The notes beneath the pieces are model-generated. The model was not told the origin of the DNA. It searched no databases and was given only the letters and a program-made list of their open reading frames with translations. Below are positions 6,542-14,576 of a stretch of 44,088 bases of DNA, piece by piece (positions within the stretch are counted from its first letter, which is position 1; the number at the start of each line of letters is the position of its first letter). The stretch is from an uncultured Blautia sp. Lineage in GTDB: Bacteria > Bacillota > Clostridia > Lachnospirales > Lachnospiraceae. Where the stretch lies: the NCBI GenBank assembly GCA_902476765.1, contig CABSEJ010000008.1, positions 1-44,088 on the forward strand, written 5' to 3'. A program made the position numbers and the translations under genes.

Positions 6542-8049
6542 TAATCCTCCTTCACAGCCAGGTGCAGTACGCTGCAGGCCGGGATGGTGAAGCTCAGTCC
6601 TTTGTCTGTAATCTTAACATCTTTAAATTCTTTTACCTGAACACGCTCCGGCTCCTCAAAGGTATTCATAGCATGCATTTCGCCGGTAAGCAGCTCACCT
6701 GTTACGGAAGTAACCTTTTTGTGCAGTACCGTAGTATCAATGTCATAGCTTTCATCCAGAGACAGGTTTGTAATAGTAATGTGAAGAACTCCGTCCTCAT
6801 CCACAGATACAGATTCACTGAGGTTGGGAACCTGGTACTCTTCTGTTCCCACGTTCTTTTTCTCAATATGGCTGTCTACCAGTGTTGCATCCTGATGATA
6901 CTTATACATGTTAAATACATGATAGGTAGGCGTTTTCAGCATTTTCTCTCCTTCAGTAAGGATTACTGCCTGAAGTACGTTTACAAGCTGGGCAATATTA
7001 GCCATACGCACACGCTGGCTGTTTTTATTGAAAATATTCAGCGTAATTCCGGCCACCAGAGCGTCTCTCATGGTATTCTGCTGGTACAGGAATCCCGGAT
7101 TTGTGCCAGGCTCTACGGTAAACCAGGTTCCCCACTCATCCACAATCAGTCCAACATGCTTATCAGGGTCATATTTATCCATGATAGCTCCATGACGCTT
7201 AATCAGCTCGTCCATGTACAGAGCCTTATACATGGTTTTATACCAAACAGTATCGTCAAATTCTGTTGCGCTTCCCTTAATTTCCCATCCTTCCGGATGA
7301 ACATAATAATGAAGAGAAAGACCGTCCATAAAGCCATGGAATTTTGGCTCACAGTGGCGGAAGCAAGTTGACATAACTCCCTCTGTCCAGTCATAATCAT
7401 CTACATTAGGTCCGCAGGCAATCTTATAAATCTTCTTATCTTTCTTGTAGTCTCTCACATAGGTCTGGTATCTGCGGTATTCATTGGCATAATGCTCGGG
7501 AGTCATATTTCCGCCGCATCCCCAGTTCTCATTGCCAACCCCGAAGAATGCCACATCCCAGGACTCCTCGCTTCCGTTTTCTTTTCTCATGTCTGCCATG
7601 GGAGAAACCCCTTCAAAGGTCATATACTCTACCCACTCAGACATCTCTCTTACTGTACCGCTGCCCAGATTTCCATTTACATAAGCCTCGCAGCCAAGCT
7701 GACGGCACAGCTCGAAGAACTCATGAGTACCAAAGCTGTTGTCCTCTACAACGCCGCCCCAATGAGTGTTGATAATCTTTTTTCTCTTTTCCTTAGGTCC
7801 CACTCCGTCCATCCAGTGGTACTCATCTGCAAAGCAGCCGCCGGGCCAGCGCAGAACCGGAATCTTCATCTCTTTTAAAGCTTCTACTACATCAGTACGC
7901 ATTCCGTTTACATTAGGAATGGGGGAATCCTCACCTACATAAAGTCCTTCATAAATACATCTTCCAAGATGCTCAGAAAAATGGCCGTAAATCTCCTTAT
8001 GGATTTTACTTTTTTTATTATTTGGGTTGATTACTAAGCTTGTTACCAT
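6541..8049 (-). CDS. GH51 alpha-L-arabinofuranosidase (first of two)
   Basis: A 502-aa cytoplasmic exo-acting GH51 enzyme that removes L-arabinofuranose from arabinan or arabinoxylan oligosaccharides. N-terminal IYGHFSEHLGRCIYEGLYVG and LRWPGGCFADEYHW are family hallmarks. The acid/base glutamate is E174 in FGVGNENWG and the nucleophile E305 in IVDEWGTW. A C-terminal beta-sandwich follows the barrel. No signal peptide is present. It starts 12 bases after the stop of the second GH51 gene and shares its promoter. The two paralogues are clearly diverged, which suggests different linkages or substrates rather than recent duplication. Confidence 0.95.
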   Translation of the reverse strand: MVTSLVINPNNKKSKIHKEIYGHFSEHLGRCIYEGLYVGEDSPIPNVNGMRTDVVEALKEMKIPVLRWPGGCFADEYHWMDGVGPKEKRKKIINTHWGGVVEDNSFGTHEFFELCRQLGCEAYVNGNLGSGTVREMSEWVEYMTFEGVSPMADMRKENGSEESWDVAFFGVGNENWGCGGNMTPEHYANEYRRYQTYVRDYKKDKKIYKIACGPNVDDYDWTEGVMSTCFRHCEPKFHGFMDGLSLHYYVHPEGWEIKGSATEFDDTVWYKTMYKALYMDELIKRHGAIMDKYDPDKHVGLIVDEWGTWFTVEPGTNPGFLYQQNTMRDALVAGITLNIFNKNSQRVRMANIAQLVNVLQAVILTEGEKMLKTPTYHVFNMYKYHQDATLVDSHIEKKNVGTEEYQVPNLSESVSVDEDGVLHITITNLSLDESYDIDTTVLHKKVTSVTGELLTGEMHAMNTFEEPERVQVKEFKDVKITDKGLSFTIPACSVLHLAVKED

Positions 8050-8061
8050 ATTCTCTCCTCT

Positions 8062-9576
8062 TTACTTTCCAAGGCGGATTACATTCCAGGACGCCTTCTT
8101 TAATATGCTTGTTACAATTCCGCTGTCTAATTTGCTTCTGTCATTGCCGTCAACAGGATATACCTTTTCTCCGGCCAGGCTGTTTACTGCCTTTAAATCC
8201 TCATTTTCCATTACAATATGCTCTAATACTCTATAGCCCTCAAAGCTTCTCACATCTGTGGACAGCTCCACATCTTCTTCCAGATTGCGGTTTACCGCAA
8301 AAATAGTAACCTCATCCTTTTCCGGATTATATACTGCAATAGATTCCACATCTGTGATTTCATCATGCTTTGCCGTAGCATGCTTTGTACCGGACACTAC
8401 CGGCTGCAGGGCAATGCCTCTGCCGTATTTAGACGCATGCATGAACGGATAGAAGATGGTCTGTTTCCATGCCCCGCCTGCAGCGTCTGTCATAATAGGA
8501 GCAATTACATTTACCAGCTGAGCCAGACAAGCCATCTTTACACGGTCTGCATGTTTCATAAGCGTAATGAGCATCAATCCTACCAGCAGCGCATCTTCAA
8601 AGTTATAAATATCCTCCAGCATAGGCGGTGCCACCTGCCATGGGTGGTTTTCTGTAATATCATCATCTGCTGCATTGGAGTGGAACCATACATTCCATTC
8701 ATCAAAGCTTAAATTCATCACTTTTTTGCTGCGCTTCTTTGCTTTCACATAATCGCAGGTAGCGATAACCGTACGAATGAAATCATCCATGTCATCAGAC
8801 TGAGCCAGGTAATCGTTGCTGTCATTGTCTCTGTTTCCATAATACTGGTGCATGGAAATATAGTCCACATAATCATAGGTGCGGGACAGGGTTGTTGCTT
8901 CCCAGTCCGGGAAGGTAGGCATGTCACGGTTGGAGCTTCCGCAGGACACCAGTTCAATGCTGGGGTCAATCAGCCGCATAGCTTTGGCAGTTTCTTCTGC
9001 CAGACGTCCGTACTCCTCCATGGTCTTATGTCCAATCTGCCAGGGACCATCCATCTCATTTCCCAGACACCATACTTTAATCTTGTGGGGTTCCTTTACT
9101 CCATGGCTCACACGTAAATCACTGTACTTGGTGCCTGATGGATGATTGCAGTATTCCAGCAGGTTGCAGGCATCGGAAATCCCTCTGGTTCCCAGATTCA
9201 CAGCCATCATTACCTCAGAATTCACCTGCTTAGCCCATTTGGAAAACTCATTCAAACCGATTTCATTTTTCTCCAGACTTCTCCAGGCCAGCTCCAGTCT
9301 GTGAGGCCTCTGGGAAACCGGTCCCACAGAATCCTCCCAGTAAAAATTAGACACAAAATTTCCGCCCGGGTAACGGATAATCGGCACATCCAGTTCCTTT
9401 ACCAACTGCACCACATCCTGACGGAAGCCATCCTGGTCCGCAGCAGGATGGCCTGGCTGGTAGATTCCTTCATATACCGCTCTCCCCAGATGTTCAATGA
9501 AAGAACCGTAAATCCTCTTGTCCACAGGTGCAATCTGGAACTCTTTGTCCAATACCATTTTTGCCCTTCTGCTCAT
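8062..9576 (-). CDS. GH51 alpha-L-arabinofuranosidase (second, AbfA-like)
   Basis: A 504-aa GH51 enzyme starting MSRRAKMVLDKEFQIAPVDK, with YGSFIEHLGRAVYEGIY and IRYPGGNFVSNFYW. Catalytic residues are E174 (acid/base, WCLGNEMDG) and E293 (nucleophile, SFDEWNVWFHS). It has no signal peptide, so it acts in the cytoplasm on imported oligosaccharides. It is closer to the classical AbfA type than its downstream partner. It is first in the operon, with AAAGGAGGA before the ATG at 9576 and a consensus promoter at 9636-9664 that is divergent from the ArsR-type regulator. Confidence 0.95.
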   Translation of the reverse strand: MSRRAKMVLDKEFQIAPVDKRIYGSFIEHLGRAVYEGIYQPGHPAADQDGFRQDVVQLVKELDVPIIRYPGGNFVSNFYWEDSVGPVSQRPHRLELAWRSLEKNEIGLNEFSKWAKQVNSEVMMAVNLGTRGISDACNLLEYCNHPSGTKYSDLRVSHGVKEPHKIKVWCLGNEMDGPWQIGHKTMEEYGRLAEETAKAMRLIDPSIELVSCGSSNRDMPTFPDWEATTLSRTYDYVDYISMHQYYGNRDNDSNDYLAQSDDMDDFIRTVIATCDYVKAKKRSKKVMNLSFDEWNVWFHSNAADDDITENHPWQVAPPMLEDIYNFEDALLVGLMLITLMKHADRVKMACLAQLVNVIAPIMTDAAGGAWKQTIFYPFMHASKYGRGIALQPVVSGTKHATAKHDEITDVESIAVYNPEKDEVTIFAVNRNLEEDVELSTDVRSFEGYRVLEHIVMENEDLKAVNSLAGEKVYPVDGNDRSKLDSGIVTSILKKASWNVIRLGK

Positions 9577-9635
9577 AATATTGTCCTCCTTTATTTTATT
9601 TTTATATTTTCCTTAAATAATTTACTTTTACCTAT

Positions 9636-9664
9636 ATTATAAAATCCCAAGCCCAGAATGTCAA
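9636..9664 (-). promoter_or_regulatory. Consensus sigma-A promoter of the GH51 operon
   Basis: TTGACA (9659-9664) and TATAAT (9636-9641) with a 17-nt spacer, a perfect match to consensus on the minus strand. Such a strong core promoter in a catabolic operon implies repression. An AT-rich imperfect inverted repeat just upstream (9674-9700, ATCGAAAAAAT and ATATTTTTGAT) is a candidate operator shared with the divergent regulator promoter. Confidence 0.88.
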
Positions 9665-9673
9665 CAAAAGTTC

Positions 9674-9700
9674 ATCGAAAAAATCTATAATATTTTTGAT
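9674..9700. promoter_or_regulatory. Candidate operator between divergent promoters
   Basis: Imperfect inverted repeat ATCGAAAAAAT/ATATTTTTGAT around CTATA, between the GH51 promoter (9636-9664) and the regulator promoter (9720-9748). Position is the main argument; the AT-rich composition makes a chance match possible. Confidence 0.35.
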
Positions 9701-9719
9701 AATTATAAACTATTTCTCA

Positions 9720-9748
9720 TTGCCTTAAACCCCCATATGAAATATAAT
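9720..9748 (+). promoter_or_regulatory. Sigma-A promoter of the ArsR-type regulator
   Basis: TTGCCT (9720-9725) and TATAAT (9743-9748) with a 17-nt spacer. The expected start of transcription near 9755 falls immediately before the first 15-bp direct repeat of the structured element, so the element should be transcribed as a roughly 330-nt leader. Confidence 0.75.
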
Positions 9749-9756
9749 ATGTATAA

Positions 9757-10073
9757 TACCAGGGTTCAAAAGCCGTGTATATCGGGCTTGCACGATGATA
9801 CACGGTTATTGAACCCGCAACCGTGAGAAGATTCCCTCAGGGAGGATTCTCACGGTTCAGAGATTTCGCAGCTCTGCGTAGAAATCTCTTGTCTTATACC
9901 AGTACATCGTTCGATAAATAGCTGGACCAATTGCGCAGTATGCTTTTTCGAGTGTGCAGGTCAAAAAACGTAGGCGTAGCGGGCTACGCTGAGGCTTTTT
10001 GACTTGTGCAATCGGGAAAGCAGGCAAGCAATTTGGTGTAGTTATTTTCGAAACGATGTACCAGGGTTCAAAA
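9757..10073 (+). mobile_element. Chain-of-hairpins element flanked by 15-bp direct repeats, inserted in a 5' UTR
   Basis: TACCAGGGTTCAAAA occurs at 9757-9771 and again at 10059-10073. Between them lie hairpins: GGGTTCAA/TTGAACCC (9762-9769 with 9809-9816) enclosing CCGTGTAT/ATACACGG (9773-9780 with 9798-9805); AACCGTGAGAA/TTCTCACGGTT (9819-9829 with 9847-9857); AGAGATTTC/GAAATCTCT (9859-9867 with 9881-9889); and a long imperfect stem closed by GTACATCG/CGATGTAC (9902-9909 with 10054-10061), capped by GCGTAGC/GCTACGC. Removing one repeat plus the interior (302 bp) would restore a normal short leader from promoter to ribosome binding site. It contains no ORF. Insertion, or a true regulatory RNA, are both possible. 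Confidence 0.55.
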
Positions 10074-10086
10074 AGGAGGTTGCCCC

Positions 10087-11019
10087 ATGCTGCATATCAA
10101 AAAAATCGAAGACGGCATTGAATTGTACAAGGCTCTCGGTTCTCAACTGAGAATTGAAATCATCCAATTACTATTGGAAAATAATGAATTAAATATGAAC
10201 GAAATCGCCGCCCGGCTGGGTATCACCAACGGCGCCCTGACCAGCCATATTAAAAAGCTGGAGGAATGCGGCCTTCTCAGTGTTCTGACCGAACATGAGG
10301 GTCACGGCAATCAGAAAATATGCCGGGTAAACACAGATCGTATACTGATTGATATAAAATCTCAATTCCAGGAAGAAAACAAAAACATGTATTCCATCGA
10401 TATTCCCGTAGGCCAATATACGGACTACCAGGTCCAGCCCACCTGTGGTATCGCCACTCGGAAGCAGCTTATCGGGGAAGTGGATGACCCCAGGTATTTC
10501 GCCCACCCGGACAGAACAGATGCCCACATTCTCTGGTTCGGAAAGGGTTATGTGGAATATCTCATTCCAAATCTGCTGCCTCTCTCCGCTGAAGTTCAGC
10601 AGATTGTCATATCCATGGAATTGTCCTCCGAGGCGCCGGGAACTAACAACGACTGGCCTTCTGACATTGCCTTCCTGTTAAACGACACCCCTATAGGAAC
10701 CTGGACCAGCCCCGGAGATTTCGGTGATATTCACGGTCTTTTCACGCCTTCCTGGTGGTTCCCTTACTGGAATCAGTACGGCCTGCTGAAAACTCTGATT
10801 TTAAACAAAAACGGAACTTTTATAGACGGGTTAAAAATATCTGACGTAAGGATTCAGGATTTTCATTTCGATTATAAAAGTTCCATTCATTTCAAATTAT
10901 CTGTATCTGAAGACTCATCCAATATCGGAGGATTAACTCTCTTTGGCAGCAACTTCGGAAACTACAACCAGGACATCAAGGTACTGGTCTCCTACCATCT
11001 GCCTCCTCAGGAGAACTGA
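10087..11019 (+). CDS. ArsR-type winged-helix regulator with large C-terminal domain
   Basis: A 310-aa protein. Residues about 10-90 form an ArsR-like winged helix (YKALGSQLRIEIIQLLLENN, NMNEIAARLGITNGALTSHI, KKLEECGLLSV). No metal-binding cysteine pair is visible in the DNA-binding helix. Residues about 100-310 form a beta-rich domain with many aromatic residues (TPSWWFPYWNQYG), unlike classical metal sensors and more suited to carbohydrate sensing. It is divergent from the GH51 operon and is the likely regulator of arabinoside use. The ATG at 10087 follows AAGGAGG by 7 nt. Its TGA abuts the stop of the convergent GH43 gene with no intervening base. The sugar ligand is inferred from context only. 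Confidence 0.8.
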   Translation: MLHIKKIEDGIELYKALGSQLRIEIIQLLLENNELNMNEIAARLGITNGALTSHIKKLEECGLLSVLTEHEGHGNQKICRVNTDRILIDIKSQFQEENKNMYSIDIPVGQYTDYQVQPTCGIATRKQLIGEVDDPRYFAHPDRTDAHILWFGKGYVEYLIPNLLPLSAEVQQIVISMELSSEAPGTNNDWPSDIAFLLNDTPIGTWTSPGDFGDIHGLFTPSWWFPYWNQYGLLKTLILNKNGTFIDGLKISDVRIQDFHFDYKSSIHFKLSVSEDSSNIGGLTLFGSNFGNYNQDIKVLVSYHLPPQEN

Positions 11020-12552
11020 TTACTTATCCTCCAGATATTTTACGCCCCATACGGTTTCATTGTTGCTGCCTGCCGCCGTAAAGCAAAGGGTAGGATTTCC
11101 TGCCTCATCATTCATAGCAACCAGGACTCCCTGATACTCCTCATCCTCCAAGGTAAGAGTGATGTATGGGGAGTCTTTTTCTCTGGAAAATTCCCCAATG
11201 CTCTTCCCGTCGCCATCCTTAATCTTTCCCTGGGCCGTAAGATGAATTTCTTCAGCTTCATGTACATCTGCTGAAATATCCTTTCCGTGGTTCAGGTAAA
11301 AATATGTTCCGGCAATCTCTTTATTTCCCCCTGCTTCCTGGTAAATGCTCTCTCCTTCTGTTGCAAAAGGCGCCGCTACCAGCCAGCCCTCTTTATTAGA
11401 GAAAAGCTGATGTACTCTGGGCTCATGAGTTTCCCCTTTATCACTGAATCTCTGATGGTATACCACATACATCTTTCCATCCTCGTCCACAAAAGCAGAA
11501 TTGTGGCCCGGAGCCATATAAGAATAAGGAAGGCTTGGAAAAGTATAATTTCCCATCATTTTCAGGCCATACTGGCTATGGTCCTCCACATTCATGGCAA
11601 ATGTCTCGCCGCTTGGATCTGTATAAGGCCCATCAGGATTTTCAGAACGGAACAGCCGTATCTGATAGCCGCCCTCTGCGGTCAGGCTTCCGTAGGAAAC
11701 AAAGAGATAGTAATAACCAGTAGTTTCGTCGTAAAGGATATAGGGGCCTTCACAGGAAAGATGCATTCCCCCAATCAGGTGTTTGCCGTAATAGCTGTCC
11801 ACTTCATTTTCTTCATCTTCTTCCGGAAAAATAGGGTAACCTGTCTCCTGGTCCAGCTCCAAAATATAGATACCTCCTGACCAGGAACCATAAACCATCC
11901 ACATCCTGCCTTCTTCATCATAAAACACGGACGGGTCTAAAGCATTGGGCCACTGAAGGTTATTGTAATCTCCGGTCAGCATATATTTTCGCATATCAAA
12001 ATTTTCATCTCCGAAAATTGAAGCCTTATTCTTAGTATCTGCTGTAGTGAAGCCAGAGTGAAGAATGGTATCCTGGAAAGTATAAGGACCTTCCGGAGCA
12101 TCCGCTGTGGCAAAGCACAGAGAGGAACGCTTATATGTGGACGTGGTACAGAAATACATCATGTATTTCCCCATCTTCTCATTATAAATAACATCCGGCG
12201 CCCAAACAGAGTAGCCACCCTCCTCGTTTCTTCCCACAAACTCAAATGCCCTCATAGGTTCCTCAAAAAGGTTGTCAAAAAGTTTATTGCTCTTAGAAAC
12301 CGCTGTAGCAAAACGTTTCCAATCCCTGAGGTTATCTGATTTGGCCGCTTCCATATGGGAGCCGAATATATAATAGGTTCCATTCTCTTCATATATAGAA
12401 GGATCATGGACAGAAGCCCCTGCGGAAAAACTGCCCTGGCGTTCCTTCACCTCGTCCAGCGACAAGCCACTGTTTTCCTCTCCCCCGCAGGCAGAAAGAC
12501 CGGCTAGGCAGAGGCTTGCTGCTATACACAAAAATCTTTTCCATTTTCTCAT
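11020..12552 (-). CDS. Surface GH43 lipoprotein, probable endo-arabinanase
   Basis: A 510-aa secreted lipoprotein: signal peptide with lipobox LSAC (C22), then a five-bladed GH43 propeller. Candidate catalytic residues are D50 (VHDPSIYEENGTYY), the pKa-modulating D206 (ALDPSVFYDEEG) and E268 (SCEGPYI). GHNSAF later in the propeller is typical of arabinanases, and a C-terminal beta domain of about 110 residues recalls B. subtilis Abn2. It would cut arabinan at the cell surface and feed the importer encoded just upstream on the same strand. AGAGAGG lies before the ATG. A hairpin (12650-12684) separates it from the permease genes. Confidence 0.88.
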   Translation of the reverse strand: MRKWKRFLCIAASLCLAGLSACGGEENSGLSLDEVKERQGSFSAGASVHDPSIYEENGTYYIFGSHMEAAKSDNLRDWKRFATAVSKSNKLFDNLFEEPMRAFEFVGRNEEGGYSVWAPDVIYNEKMGKYMMYFCTTSTYKRSSLCFATADAPEGPYTFQDTILHSGFTTADTKNKASIFGDENFDMRKYMLTGDYNNLQWPNALDPSVFYDEEGRMWMVYGSWSGGIYILELDQETGYPIFPEEDEENEVDSYYGKHLIGGMHLSCEGPYILYDETTGYYYLFVSYGSLTAEGGYQIRLFRSENPDGPYTDPSGETFAMNVEDHSQYGLKMMGNYTFPSLPYSYMAPGHNSAFVDEDGKMYVVYHQRFSDKGETHEPRVHQLFSNKEGWLVAAPFATEGESIYQEAGGNKEIAGTYFYLNHGKDISADVHEAEEIHLTAQGKIKDGDGKSIGEFSREKDSPYITLTLEDEEYQGVLVAMNDEAGNPTLCFTAAGSNNETVWGVKYLEDK

Positions 12553-12649
12553 CTTTATTTTTCCTCTCTAATAAGGTAAACTCTCCTGCTGGAACATTTT
12601 CCTTATTTCCATAGTTTTTTGCAGATTCTGGGCTGTGCCTATAGTTTGC

Positions 12650-12684
12650 AAAAGGGACTGCTGCAGGATGCAGCAATCCCTTTT
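12650..12684 (-). terminator. Hairpin between permease and GH43 genes
   Basis: AAAAGGGACTGCTGCA (12650-12665) and TGCAGCAATCCCTTTT (12669-12684) pair over 15 of 16 positions. On the minus strand the stem ends UCCCUUUU without a longer U-run, so it may act as a partial terminator or as a 3'-end stabiliser between the ABC transporter genes and the GH43 lipoprotein gene. Confidence 0.7.
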
Positions 12685-12702
12685 CAGTAATCTCAGATAT
12701 TC

Positions 12703-13590
12703 TCAGCCTTTTACTGCGCCTGTTACCATACCTTCAATAAAGTATCTCTGGAAGCAGAGGAAAATAATAAGGATAGGAATGATACCGAACATAGAACCGG
12801 CAATCAAAATATCATAATTATTTCCGTATGGAGTCAGCAACGTATTCAAACCGATTGGCAGTGTAAATTTATCTGCATCACGGTAAACCATCATAGGCCA
12901 CAGCAGGTTGTTCCATGCGCCCATGGTACTTAAGATTGCCATGGAAGCAAAAGCCGGCTTTGTAATAGGCAGAATAATTTTAATACAGATACCATATTCT
13001 GTACATCCGTCAATACGTCCTGCATCCAGCAAATCCTTGGGCAATCCTATCATATATTGTCGGAAGAAGAATATGGTGGACGCTCCGCATAGTCCCGGCA
13101 GAATTACACCTGCAGTTGTATTCATAAGATTTAAATCTATCATTTCCTGATATAATGGCAGCATAAGGATTTCAAAAGGAACCATCATGGTTGCAATAAC
13201 CAGGAACAGAATCACATTCTGCAGTTTGAATTTGTACATAGAAATACCGTAAGCTACAAAATAGCAGATAGCCAGTGTAAGAACAACGGTCAAAAGAGTA
13301 AGCACAAGGCTGTTCTTATACCACATAAAGTATTTCTTAGAATCCGCATTACCGGAAAACAGATATCCATAATTGTCTAAGGACATACTTCCGAAATCCA
13401 GGTTAATAGACAAACCTCTACGAATCAGCTCTGAGCCAGGGCGGAAGGAAGCAAGAAGGCCTGCAAATACCGGGAATACTACAAGGGCACACAGAATAAC
13501 GAAAAAGCCTGTAGCAAACACGGACAAAATCCTGTTTTTCATGGTCATGCCCATTTTATCTTTTTCTTTGGAAGGTGCTGTATTTGCCAT
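12703..13590 (-). CDS. Sugar ABC transporter permease, AraQ-like
   Basis: A 295-aa inner permease of a carbohydrate uptake (CUT1) ABC importer with six predicted membrane helices. The cytoplasmic EAA-type loop that contacts the ATPase reads DAGRIDGCTEYGICIKIILP. It is encoded one base after the stop codon of its partner permease (13592), with AAGGAGGAG upstream. Context (GH51, GH43, AraN-like binding protein) points to arabino-oligosaccharides as cargo. No ATPase gene is present in the cluster. Confidence 0.92.
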   Translation of the reverse strand: MANTAPSKEKDKMGMTMKNRILSVFATGFFVILCALVVFPVFAGLLASFRPGSELIRRGLSINLDFGSMSLDNYGYLFSGNADSKKYFMWYKNSLVLTLLTVVLTLAICYFVAYGISMYKFKLQNVILFLVIATMMVPFEILMLPLYQEMIDLNLMNTTAGVILPGLCGASTIFFFRQYMIGLPKDLLDAGRIDGCTEYGICIKIILPITKPAFASMAILSTMGAWNNLLWPMMVYRDADKFTLPIGLNTLLTPYGNNYDILIAGSMFGIIPILIIFLCFQRYFIEGMVTGAVKG

Positions 13591-13591
13591 A

Positions 13592-14488
13592 TCAACTCTC
13601 CTCCTTCTTAAAGGTTCCGTTCAGTACAAGCTGAACTACGTTAATTGCCAGAGCGATAAACAGAAGCACCAGACCAACAGCCGAAGCATAACCCATCTGG
13701 TTTCTCTCAATACCTCTCTTATACAGGTATCCTACAATGGTAAGACCGATATTCTTGGGTGAAGTATTTCCTCCCCATAACATGTAGGATTCCAGGAACA
13801 TGGCCAGACCTGCATATACACTGATTGTCAGCACATAGATTGTGGTTGGTTTCAGAAGAGGAATGGTAACATACCAGAATTTCTTCCAGGAATTGGCGCC
13901 ATCAATATCCGCCGCCTCATAGAGGGAACCGTCGATCCCCTTCAAACCTGACATAAAATACAGCATATTAACACCCGTCCACCTCCAGCAGCATAGCAAA
14001 ATCAATGCAAACATTGCGGTGGAGCCGTTTTTCAGCCACGGTATAGCGTCAGAGCCAAAGAACTGCAGCAACTTGTTCATCTGTCCGGTAGGCATCTCTG
14101 CAAACATTAAACGGAAAAGTGTACCGGAAATAACCACAGATGTCAGAGCCGGCATATACAAAATCGCTTTCCAGACGCCCTGGGCTTTTACCAGGCGACT
14201 ATCCATCAATACGGCATACAGCATGGGGAATGGAATCAGGAGTACCAGAGACCATAACATATATGTAAAGCTGTTTTTAATTGCCGTGTGGAAAGCAGTA
14301 TCCTTTAAAAGCTTCGCATAGTTTTCCAGACCAATCCATTCAATCTGTCCTGGCAGGATAGATTGGAAGCTCATTTTCACGGTACTGAATAAGGGATAAA
14401 TCCAAAAAATACAAAAGCTGAGCACAAATGGAAGCACGAACACATAAGGCGCTGCTTTTTGTGAAAAGAAAAATTTTTTAAACTTCAC
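13592..14488 (-). CDS. Sugar ABC transporter permease, AraP-like
   Basis: A 298-aa MalF-type permease with six membrane helices. The first runs through PYVFVLPFVLSFCIFWIYPL and the EAA loop is EAADIDGANSWKKFWYVTIP. It is the partner of the downstream AraQ-like permease (one-base gap). An intergenic hairpin (14511-14544) lies between it and the binding-protein gene and probably lowers permease expression relative to the binding protein. Confidence 0.92.
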   Translation of the reverse strand: MKFKKFFFSQKAAPYVFVLPFVLSFCIFWIYPLFSTVKMSFQSILPGQIEWIGLENYAKLLKDTAFHTAIKNSFTYMLWSLVLLIPFPMLYAVLMDSRLVKAQGVWKAILYMPALTSVVISGTLFRLMFAEMPTGQMNKLLQFFGSDAIPWLKNGSTAMFALILLCCWRWTGVNMLYFMSGLKGIDGSLYEAADIDGANSWKKFWYVTIPLLKPTTIYVLTISVYAGLAMFLESYMLWGGNTSPKNIGLTIVGYLYKRGIERNQMGYASAVGLVLLFIALAINVVQLVLNGTFKKEES

Positions 14489-14510
14489 TGTCTCACTCTC
14501 CTTTTATAAA

Positions 14511-14544
14511 AGAAATTGCCCAGGTTTCAACCCAGGCAATTTCT
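14511..14544 (-). terminator. Attenuating hairpin between binding protein and permeases
   Basis: AGAAATTGCC/GGCAATTTCT inverted repeat. On the minus strand it is followed by UUUUAU. It sits in the 88-base gap after the binding-protein gene, a common place for a partial terminator that lets binding protein exceed permease. Confidence 0.7.
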
Positions 14545-14576
14545 ATTAGATTACCAAAGCTGCTTATAGCTTCAAG

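Noticed and set aside
6232..7371. Long plus-strand ORF (379 codons) opposite the first GH51 gene
   Set aside because: It is antisense to a gene with clear catalytic motifs, has no ribosome binding site at its start, and its translation shows no recognisable domain.
9757..10073. CRISPR array
   Set aside because: The repeats here are inverted pairs within hairpins plus one pair of direct repeats; there is no regular repeat-spacer pattern and no cas gene in the window.
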